Shown here: in pieces, positions 1-5,891 of the stretch
How the letters are laid out: every line of letters begins with the position of its first letter
Position numbering within the stretch: the stretch's first letter is position 1
Origin: Kofleriaceae bacterium
GTDB taxonomy: Bacteria > Myxococcota_A > Polyangia > Haliangiales > Haliangiaceae
Length of the DNA: 9,078 bases
Assembly (NCBI GenBank): GCA_016763395.1
Contig: JAESTW010000419.1
Location: 1 to 9,078 of the forward strand
Reading direction: 5' to 3'
The notes under the pieces: generated by a model
Databases searched by the model: none
What the model was told of the DNA's origin: nothing
Seen by the model: the letters and a program-made list of their open reading frames with translations, nothing else
Position numbers and translations under genes: made by a program

Positions 1-578
1 GCAGGTTTCGCCGCCGCAGGTTTCACAGCCGCGGGTTCTTCGCTGGGAGGTTCAACAGGAGTGGTCTCTTCAACGGGTACATCTTCACTAGCAGTTGGCT
101 CTTCGGTGGCTGAATCGCCTGTATCCGTCGTACCTTCGACAGCTGATTCATCTGCGTCCGTACCTTCGACAGCTGATTCATCTGCGTCCGTACCGTCCAC
201 AGCCGAGTCCGTACCATCGGCAGTATCGCTGTCCGGTGTTGTATCGTCGATTTTGGAGGAGTCGATAGCTTCCTGGTCCTTCCTGTCTTTTTCTTCCTTG
301 GCCTCTCGCTGCGTAGCACTGTAAGTCTTGAGCGAATCTTCGCCCGACGTCGATGCTAGGTAAGCCAGTGTCATTGAAGTCATCATGAAGACGACAGCAG
401 AGACAGTAGTAAGTCTTGAAAGGAAGTTGCCCGCGCCTGAACCACCGAAAACGGAGCCTTGGCTTGAACCACCGCCAAACGTGGCTCCCATTCCGCCGCC
501 TTTGCCGGCTTGCAAAAGCACGGTCAAGACTAAAAACAGGGACACGAAGACGTGAACGATTGTCACGATGAGGGACAT
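1..578 (-). CDS. secG: Preprotein translocase subunit SecG, partial (C-terminus beyond left edge), with long acidic/Pro-Ala tail
   Basis: SecG is the small two-span membrane subunit of the SecYEG channel that assists protein export across the inner membrane. The frame opens at an ATG (578-576) and stays open to base 1, giving at least 192 residues. Seen: a hydrophobic first span at about residues 3-23, the family-typical QAGKGGG turn at 23-29, a Gly/Ser-rich loop with SSQGSVFGG at 38-47, and a second span at about 57-76. A normal SecG ends soon after this. Here a charged stretch (REAKEEKDRK, 91-100) leads into an Asp/Glu/Thr/Ser-rich tail with a ten-residue repeat (GTDADESAVE at 129-138 and 139-148), then Pro/Ala/Lys repeats at 178-192. 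It lies downstream of tpiA, a common arrangement, but 220 bases away and behind its own candidate promoter. No clear Shine-Dalgarno precedes the ATG. The SecG core is confident; the function of the tail is unknown. Confidence 0.9.
   Translation of the reverse strand, partial: MSLIVTIVHVFVSLFLVLTVLLQAGKGGGMGATFGGGSSQGSVFGGSGAGNFLSRLTTVSAVVFMMTSMTLAYLASTSGEDSLKTYSATQREAKEEKDRKDQEAIDSSKIDDTTPDSDTADGTDSAVDGTDADESAVEGTDADESAVEGTTDTGDSATEEPTASEDVPVEETTPVEPPSEEPAAVKPAAAKP
131..190. repeat. 30-bp tandem repeat inside secG (2 perfect copies plus a degenerate third)
   Basis: Bases 131-160 and 161-190 are identical 30-mers beginning taccttcgac. A diverged partial copy follows from 191 (taccgtccac). The unit is a multiple of three, so the reading frame is kept and each copy encodes GTDADESAVE in the acidic SecG tail. 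This is a coding minisatellite, able to change copy number by slippage without a frameshift. Confidence 0.9.
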
Positions 579-641
579 AGGCGGGTTTTCTAGCGGATCC
601 GACTGCTACTCGCAAGCACGACGAGCATTGTGGGGGCACTC

Positions 642-670
642 TTTATAGTAAATTGTGAAAATGTGGGCAA
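642..670 (-). promoter_or_regulatory. Candidate sigma70-type promoter for secG
   Basis: Read on the minus strand, TTGCCC (670-665) is followed by a 17-base spacer and TATAAA (647-642, five of six matches to TATAAT). The expected transcript would start near 635, about 57 bases before the secG ATG. It lies in the 220-bp gap between tpiA and secG, so secG can probably be transcribed apart from the glycolytic genes. No convincing intrinsic terminator was seen after tpiA, so read-through is also possible. Otherwise this spacer holds only a short inverted repeat, gctag-aa-ctagc (687-698). Confidence 0.5.
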
Positions 671-798
671 AAGAACCCGGTTTGGCGCTAGAACTAGCTA
701 AATTTGCTTCAGAGGGAGCGGAATCCTTTTCAGAGAGATCCCACTATTTCTCCTCAGCGGAACTAGGTTTCACCGATTTTCCCGGGTTGAAGCTATGG

Positions 799-1563
799 CT
801 ATCCAGGTCGAGCGGCTTTGACGATCGCAACAAAGTCGGCAACCTTGAGGGACGCACCACCGACAAGAGCACCATCGATGTCCGGCTCACTCATCAGGGC
901 TTGGGCATTTGCCGGCTTGACGGAGCCGCCGTACTGCAGGCGAATGCCGGTGCCAGCGGCGCCAAATCGGTCACCCAGAAGTCCTCGAATAAACGCGTGA
1001 ACTTCCTGAGCCTGAGCGGGGGTAGCGGTTCGTCCAGTGCCAATCGCCCAAACCGGCTCGTAGGCCACAACGACCTTTTCAAGATCATCCGCTTTGAGTA
1101 CATCCATCGCGGCACTGATTTGCTGTCCGACCCGTTCATTGGTTTTACCCGCATCTCGTTCGGACTCGCTCTCGCCACAGCAGATGATGACCCGTAGTCC
1201 GGCGTCCAACGCAGCTCGCGCTTTGCGGCTCACATCGGCATCGGTGTCGCCGAACTTGGCTCGTCTCTCGCTGTGTCCGACTAAGACAAAGTCGCAACCG
1301 GCATCGACCAGCATCTCTGCAGAGACTTCTCCGGTCCAGGCACCGGAGTTCTCGTAAAAACTATTCTGAGCGCCAACCATGATGTTGCTGTCTTCCAGCC
1401 TCTTGGTGACAGCCGCTAAACTGGTGAATACGGGGCATACGCCGATTTGAACGTCTCGGACGGTTCCAAGTTGGTTCTTGAGTTCGGTAACGAGTTCACT
1501 TGATTCGGAGATTGTCTTGTGAAGTTTCCAGTTGCCGACGACGATAGGAATTCGATTTGCCAT
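799..1563 (-). CDS. tpiA: Triosephosphate isomerase
   Basis: Interconverts dihydroxyacetone phosphate and glyceraldehyde 3-phosphate in glycolysis and gluconeogenesis; cytoplasmic and usually dimeric. The 254-residue length is normal for the family. Seen: GNWK with Asn11 and Lys13, the electrophile His97 in VGHSERR (95-101), the catalytic base Glu169 in AYEPVWAIGTG (167-177) followed by the flexible phosphate-gripping loop 6, YGGSV at 211-215 and GALVGGASL at 231-239. All catalytic residues are present, so it should be active. The ATG at 1563-1561 lies 12 bases after the stop of the upstream signalling gene, with only a weak AGG before it. This spacing implies co-transcription and probably translational coupling. 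The stop is TAG at 801-799. Confidence 0.98.
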   Translation of the reverse strand: MANRIPIVVGNWKLHKTISESSELVTELKNQLGTVRDVQIGVCPVFTSLAAVTKRLEDSNIMVGAQNSFYENSGAWTGEVSAEMLVDAGCDFVLVGHSERRAKFGDTDADVSRKARAALDAGLRVIICCGESESERDAGKTNERVGQQISAAMDVLKADDLEKVVVAYEPVWAIGTGRTATPAQAQEVHAFIRGLLGDRFGAAGTGIRLQYGGSVKPANAQALMSEPDIDGALVGGASLKVADFVAIVKAARPG

Positions 1564-1575
1564 AGCGCCTATGTA

Positions 1576-4467
1576 TCACGAAGTGCTCCACTCCACCTCG
1601 AAAATAGGGTCGCCCTCACTGCTGTCTTGGGCGATGCGGCAATGGGAGGATTTGGCGTCGACTAGCATGGGGATATGACCAAACATTCCTGCCAGCATTT
1701 CGTTCAACATGCCTCCTTTGGGAGCCTGCTTTACACATATCTGTGCGGTCTGCTCCTGCGCTTCCACTTCCAGCTTGCCCCAGTTGTGGTAGTGCGACCA
1801 GTACGTCTGTGCAGCACTCAGTACTGAGCGCGAAGTCTGGCTTTCCAGTTTTGCCCCATAGAAGCGACTGAGTGTGGACTGCATCAAGGTGGCGCCAATT
1901 TGCCGAGCAACAGATTCAGGCTCGTCTGTGTGGTCAGAGATGCATTGCAAGAGCCACAGAAAATGTTCGCTGGAGTGCCATGAACGGGGAGGCAGGGTCG
2001 ATTTTAGCAGTTCTCCAACGACAGGATCTGCGCGGGTGATTGCGGTGAGCCAATCGGCCCCCAAGCGCGAGCCCAGCACCTTGCTGGCGACCCGAAAGAC
2101 CGCGCCTCGTGTCTCAGACAAGGGCTTCTCTATCGACGATGGCTCAATCAGCGGTACTTGGTAGGTGGGAATAGGAATATCCCCTATAGTCGGTGAGTCG
2201 GTAAACGCCTTCGGCAACGTGGTTTGAGAGTCAGTGCGAAGGGTTGGGGCCTTGGCGAGAGCACGAGTAAGGGCTGCGGCGAGCGCGTTGGCCGAGTGAA
2301 AACGCCTTTGTGGAGTTGGGTGAAGCGCCTTGGCCAAAACCTGATCGACTGCAGTGCTAATATCTGTCCGAAGCTGCGAAGGTGGTGCGATTGGTTCTGT
2401 GAGCTGGCGCCGAATCAGCGTATCCAGGTCGTCACTTACGTAGGGGGCCGATCCTGTGATCATCGCGTAGGCGGTGGCCGCAAGCCCGTACACGTCCGTC
2501 AGTGGTGTTTCGTCGGCGGCCATAAACGACTCTGGCGCCGCATACCCCGGGGTGCCCGCAGCATCTCTAGCATCACCAACTCGCTTGGCGATTCCCACAT
2601 CGACCAGTACCGCTCGATCGTTGATTCTATCGATTAAGACATTTTCTGGTTTTACGTCGCGGTGCACGATTCCAAGCGCGTGAATGGCATCGAGCGCGTC
2701 GGCGATTTCCTCGATAATCGTACCTACGGCGTGCAGATTGATATATTCGCCTTCGAGCGCCCAACGTCTGGCGATTTGAGAGACCGGTTCTCCCTCGACC
2801 AGTTCCATGACGAAGTAAACTGCGTCGTTCTCGGTGCCGAAGCTGAATACTTGTACGAGGTTGGGGTGTCTAATCGATGCCAAGAGAGCAGCTTCGGAGC
2901 GAAACTTGTCAACCAGCTCGTCGTCGGTGGAGAGATCGGGGCGCAATACTTTGATCGCCACAGGCCGTCCGAGCCCAAGGTCTTCGCCGCGGTACACGAT
3001 GCCCATCGCTCCTCGATTGATTTCGTGGAGAATTCGGTACATACCTCCTAGCGTGGATCCGAGAGAGATCAGGCCATTGTCACTGTCGAGCGCAAAGTCG
3101 CCAAGCTCAGAGTTGGTTTCAACCACAGCGACTGCGGACGAGGACTTCACGGCTTGGTCTAGGGCAAGCCGCACTCGAGTGAAGACACCCTCGCTGTCGA
3201 ATTCACCGTCATTGAGCCGAGCGACACCTGAGTGAATCACCAAGTCGATGGAGACCTCGCCCTGGACATAGGGAGCGCTGGCCAAATAATTTGTAATGGA
3301 TTTGGCAGCTGTCGTGGTCTCTTCGAGCGTGAATCGGAGGAAGAGAACGATGAGTTCATCACCGCCAAAACGTCCGAGCTGAGCTTGCGGGTCAAGTTGG
3401 CTCTCGAGCTCTCGGGTAAAGTGAGTGAGCACGGCGTCACCGACCGAGTGTCCGAATCTATCGTTGATTCCACGCAAGTGATGAAAGTCGAAGAGGGCAA
3501 TGGTAATCAGGGAAGGGTCGTGCCCGGACGCCAGCGTTTTTGCAAACTCAAGTTGGAACGCAGCCAGCGTCCAAATCTCGAGCATGGAGTCCAGATGGGC
3601 GGTGCGCCGTAGTTGCTCATGCTCAGCCAGTAGCCGGTTGTGAGCCGACACCCAGGCGAGCTCTTGGGTCAGTCTTCTAGAGAGGGTTATCAGGCAGTTA
3701 CCGCACTCAGTGGAGAAGCGTTTACCATCGGTGTTGACGAGGCCAATGCCGGTTTGTAAGTCCTCCCCCGGAGGTCCGACCGATACAGCCATCAGGCTTT
3801 TACCAGATCCAAAGCTTATGGTATCGCCGGTGGGACCATCGGAGACGAGCAGAGTAGTCTGCGCTCGGGCTGCGGTTTGGCAATGTCGCAGGAGGGTAGG
3901 CCAGGCTGCAGGGGCAACAGGGTGCGCTGTCCGCGGCCAGAATGATTCGCTTTCGGGGCCCCACATAAAGCCGTTTGTAGCTTGAAAACCGAGAGTCATT
4001 CGGACAATCATCGAATCAATGGATTGTCCGAGATCGGGGCCTAGGATTGTCAATTCACAGAGGTCGTGAAGCCGGGCGATTTGCTGTCCGGTGGAATCCT
4101 CCGACCCAGGTTGTTTTTTGAGTATTTGCTTTAGGATTTGCAGTGCTAGGGGCCAGACGATGTGCGCGTCTGGTCGCAGGTGGGAGTCCGCCTCGATGGT
4201 TTGAGGAAAAGCAGTCGTTACGAAAACCACCGGAAGGGTACCGACGAACTCGCTGTGTAGCTTGCGCAAAAACAAGCTGTCTTCAGATGCCAGCGCGGCG
4301 AACACGTGTGTATGCCTGTTTTGCGCAAAACAGCGCCATCCATCTTGAGCGGTCTCGACAGTATCGGACTCGACGCCAAGTTGCGAGATGGCGTCGGCCA
4401 ACGCTTGGCTACGTTCTTTGTCCGGCTCAATAATGAGGGCGCGGCTAGTCGGATTCAAGAGCGGCAA
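1576..4467 (-). CDS. Hybrid signalling protein: degenerate receiver, GAF-like, GGDEF (GGDEL), Ser/Thr protein kinase, C-terminal myxobacterial-type module
   Basis: A 963-codon cytoplasmic protein with no clear membrane span. (1) Residues about 9-118 resemble a receiver (ALIIEPDKERS at 10-20), but no Asp stands at the phosphoacceptor position (VFAALASED, 55-63) and WP replaces the usual KP (105-106). (2) About 130-275 look GAF-like. (3) About 290-450 form a GGDEF domain: Asp327, Asn335 and Asp344 match metal- and guanine-binding positions and GGDEL lies at 368-372; the DxLTGLxNR motif, the RxxD inhibitory site and the late Lys are lost. (4) A Hanks-type kinase spans about 476-740: NRGAMG loop (484-489), Lys506, Glu525, HRDVKPEN (602-609), DVG instead of DFG (623-625), APE (644-646). 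(5) 785-960 resemble the DUF2378/TIGR02265 Myxococcus family. The start is TTG at 4467, or TTG at 4458, which has a better-spaced GGGA. An in-frame stop lies just upstream and the first Met is residue 153. It overlaps pgk by 23 bases and precedes tpiA by 12. The kinase call is firm; substrates and cyclase activity are unknown. Confidence 0.9.
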   Translation of the reverse strand: MPLLNPTSRALIIEPDKERSQALADAISQLGVESDTVETAQDGWRCFAQNRHTHVFAALASEDSLFLRKLHSEFVGTLPVVFVTTAFPQTIEADSHLRPDAHIVWPLALQILKQILKKQPGSEDSTGQQIARLHDLCELTILGPDLGQSIDSMIVRMTLGFQATNGFMWGPESESFWPRTAHPVAPAAWPTLLRHCQTAARAQTTLLVSDGPTGDTISFGSGKSLMAVSVGPPGEDLQTGIGLVNTDGKRFSTECGNCLITLSRRLTQELAWVSAHNRLLAEHEQLRRTAHLDSMLEIWTLAAFQLEFAKTLASGHDPSLITIALFDFHHLRGINDRFGHSVGDAVLTHFTRELESQLDPQAQLGRFGGDELIVLFLRFTLEETTTAAKSITNYLASAPYVQGEVSIDLVIHSGVARLNDGEFDSEGVFTRVRLALDQAVKSSSAVAVVETNSELGDFALDSDNGLISLGSTLGGMYRILHEINRGAMGIVYRGEDLGLGRPVAIKVLRPDLSTDDELVDKFRSEAALLASIRHPNLVQVFSFGTENDAVYFVMELVEGEPVSQIARRWALEGEYINLHAVGTIIEEIADALDAIHALGIVHRDVKPENVLIDRINDRAVLVDVGIAKRVGDARDAAGTPGYAAPESFMAADETPLTDVYGLAATAYAMITGSAPYVSDDLDTLIRRQLTEPIAPPSQLRTDISTAVDQVLAKALHPTPQRRFHSANALAAALTRALAKAPTLRTDSQTTLPKAFTDSPTIGDIPIPTYQVPLIEPSSIEKPLSETRGAVFRVASKVLGSRLGADWLTAITRADPVVGELLKSTLPPRSWHSSEHFLWLLQCISDHTDEPESVARQIGATLMQSTLSRFYGAKLESQTSRSVLSAAQTYWSHYHNWGKLEVEAQEQTAQICVKQAPKGGMLNEMLAGMFGHIPMLVDAKSSHCRIAQDSSEGDPIFEVEWSTS

Positions 4468-5638
4468 TTCCCGGAAGCACTATGCCTTGAATGAATTCAA
4501 GAGCTGCGCCGCCGCCAGTAGAGACGTGACTTATCTTGTCCGCGATTCCCGCTTGATGAACCGCCGCCGCACTATCTCCCCCGCCAACCACAGTGTATCC
4601 GAAACTATTGTCCGCTACGGCCTGCGCCACAGCCATCGTTCCCTGAGCAAAGGGAGTCTTCTCAAACACTCCCATCGGACCGTTCCAGAAGAGTGTTCGA
4701 GCTTGAGACGCTACCTCTGAAAAGAGCTTCGCCGACTGGGGGCCGATATCCAGCGCCATTTGCTCTTTGGGCACCATGTCGACAGGCACGACAGTACCAG
4801 TGGGGGAATCTAGTCCATCGGCAACCACCAGGTCTTTGGGCAAGATGATAGTGACCCGCTTCTGGCTCGCTTTGCGCAGGAAGTTTCGAGCCAGCGCAAG
4901 CTTGCTCTCTTCGACCATGCTCTTGCCCATCTTAAATCCCTTGGCCAAGAGGAAGGTGTTGGCCATTGCGCCGCCGATAATGATTGTCTGTACGGAGGAC
5001 AAAAGAGCCGTTAGTACTTCTAGCTTGTCCGAGACTTTGGCGCCGCCGATAATTGCAACGTAAGGGCTCTCGGGGTTGTCTCGCAATTTGGCGAGTTGAG
5101 CCATCTCCCGCTTCATTACAAACCCTGCACCTTTGTCGGCAAAACGGGAGACCATTCCCGCCGTCGATGCGTGTGCTCGGTGCGCGGTTCCGAACGCATC
5201 GTTGATGTAGATGTCGGCATAGCTTGCAAGCGCTTCAGCAAACTTATCATCGTTGGCTTTTTCACCCGGATGCCATCGCAGGTTCTCTAGCAATGCGATT
5301 TGTCCTTCTCGCAGATCCGAGGTGACCTTGCGGGCACCATCGCCCACTGGTTCGTCGGTTAAGCGAATTTCCCGATCAAGCAGCTCGGCCAAGCGCAGTG
5401 CAACAGGCTCCAGGGAAAGTTCTGGTTTGACTTCCCCCTTCGGACGGCCCAAGTGAGACGCCAGAACAATTCGGGCGTCGCGCTCAATGCAGTGCTTGAT
5501 GGTAGGCAAACACGCCAAGAGCCGAGTGTCATCACCCACGGAGATGGTATCGCCGTCCCTCGTCAGGGGAACATTTAAGTCCACTCGTAAAAATACGCGA
5601 CGACCTTCGAGAGGGAGCTCTTCTATGGGGGTTATCAT
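4445..5638 (-). CDS. pgk: Phosphoglycerate kinase
   Basis: Transfers the acyl phosphate of 1,3-bisphosphoglycerate to ADP, the first ATP-yielding step of lower glycolysis, in the cytoplasm; monomeric. The 397-residue length is standard. Seen: DLNVP (20-24), SHLGRPKG (61-68) and AFGTAHRAHAS (148-158) of the N-terminal 3-phosphoglycerate-binding domain, then GGAKVSDK (198-205), WNGPMGVFE (318-326), GGGDS (352-356) and STGGGA (373-378) of the C-terminal nucleotide-binding domain. No key residue is missing. The ATG (5638-5636) has a good Shine-Dalgarno, TAGGA (5650-5646), seven bases upstream. Its last 23 bases overlap the start of the signalling gene, while a 249-bp structured spacer separates it from gap, so its expression may be set separately from gap. 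Confidence 0.98.
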   Translation of the reverse strand: MITPIEELPLEGRRVFLRVDLNVPLTRDGDTISVGDDTRLLACLPTIKHCIERDARIVLASHLGRPKGEVKPELSLEPVALRLAELLDREIRLTDEPVGDGARKVTSDLREGQIALLENLRWHPGEKANDDKFAEALASYADIYINDAFGTAHRAHASTAGMVSRFADKGAGFVMKREMAQLAKLRDNPESPYVAIIGGAKVSDKLEVLTALLSSVQTIIIGGAMANTFLLAKGFKMGKSMVEESKLALARNFLRKASQKRVTIILPKDLVVADGLDSPTGTVVPVDMVPKEQMALDIGPQSAKLFSEVASQARTLFWNGPMGVFEKTPFAQGTMAVAQAVADNSFGYTVVGGGDSAAAVHQAGIADKISHVSTGGGAALEFIQGIVLPGIAALESD

Positions 5639-5656
5639 GACAAAGTCCTAATCGTA

Positions 5657-5755
5657 TCTGGCCTGGAAGACCAGAGGTGAGCGCTAGTTGCGCCCGGAGC
5701 TAACCGGCCAAAACCGGTGATTGAGCAAGCAGGGTGTCAAATTTCTCTGGCACCC
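5657..5755. repeat. Cluster of short inverted repeats in the pgk leader
   Basis: Four short stem-loops lie between the pgk start and the long twin hairpins: TCTGG/CCAGA (5657-5661 and 5671-5675), GCGC-tagtt-GCGC (5681-5693), ACCGG-ccaaaa-CCGGT (5703-5718), and gggtgtca/tggcaccc (5732-5739 and 5748-5755, one wobble). Each is weak alone; together with the two longer hairpins they make the whole gap-pgk spacer foldable. No SigA-type promoter was recognised here. It could be a structured untranslated leader, an RNA processing or stability region, or unrelated small repeats. Confidence 0.5.
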
Positions 5756-5767
5756 AGGGCCGGATTG

Positions 5768-5809
5768 CTAGGAGAATGGTGTTTTTCATAGAAAACATCA
5801 GACTCCTAG
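5768..5809. repeat. Imperfect inverted repeat / hairpin 1 in gap-pgk spacer
   Basis: Left arm ctaggagaatggtgtttt (5768-5785) pairs with right arm aaaacatcagactcctag (5792-5809) across a short loop. Seven outer pairs (CTAGGAG/CTCCTAG) and the inner TGTTTT/AAAACA pairs are perfect, with two mismatches and a G-T between. There is no run of T on either side, so it is not a standard intrinsic terminator. Its CTAGGA...TGGTGT outer sequence recurs in the hairpin at 5857-5891. Confidence 0.8.
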
Positions 5810-5836
5810 TTGTTTGGGCACAGAGGGCCCGAGTAA

Positions 5837-5850
5837 TGGGGCTATGCCCC
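5837..5850. repeat. Small hairpin GGGGC-tat-GCCCC
   Basis: A five-pair GC-rich stem with a three-base loop, beginning tggggctatgcccc, sits between the two CTAGGA hairpins. In the gap to pgk direction it is preceded by AATTTT rather than followed by T, so a terminator role is not supported. It may stabilise the structured spacer. Confidence 0.6.
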
Positions 5851-5856
5851 AAAATT

Positions 5857-5891
5857 CTAGGAATGTGGTGTATTTGACATCACATTCCTAG
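5857..5891. repeat. Near-perfect inverted repeat / hairpin 2 containing the gap stop codon
   Basis: ctaggaatgtggtgt (5857-5871) is the reverse complement of acatcacattcctag (5877-5891) at 14 of 15 positions, the exception being a G-T, with a five-base loop. The gap stop codon TAG (5890-5888) lies in the stem base. On the gap transcript the stem is followed after several bases by TTTT, a poor U-tract, so it may act as a weak terminator, a 3'-end stabiliser or a processing site. Confidence 0.85.

Noticed and set aside
131..190. Short direct repeats as a CRISPR fragment
   Set aside because: The units are directly adjacent without spacers, stay in frame and encode a ten-residue repeat in SecG.
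178..639. A 153-codon minus-strand frame overlapping secG
   Set aside because: It is out of frame with SecG, Arg-rich and low in recognisable structure; secG explains the region.
655..1197. A 180-codon plus-strand open frame across the tpiA 3' region
   Set aside because: It is antisense to the clearly functional tpiA, shows no family motif, and its first part only covers the tpiA-secG spacer.
2224..3612. Several plus-strand open frames of 87-137 codons
   Set aside because: All lie antisense to the conserved kinase and GGDEF coding sequence, with no domain signals of their own.
5768..5891. The two CTAGGA hairpins as standard intrinsic terminators for gap
   Set aside because: Neither stem is followed by a proper T run; hairpin 2 has only TTTT several bases downstream.
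5768..5891. A small mobile element bounded by CTAGGA ends
   Set aside because: No transposase, no target duplication, and each palindrome is self-contained rather than the ends forming a terminal pair around cargo; kept only as repeats.
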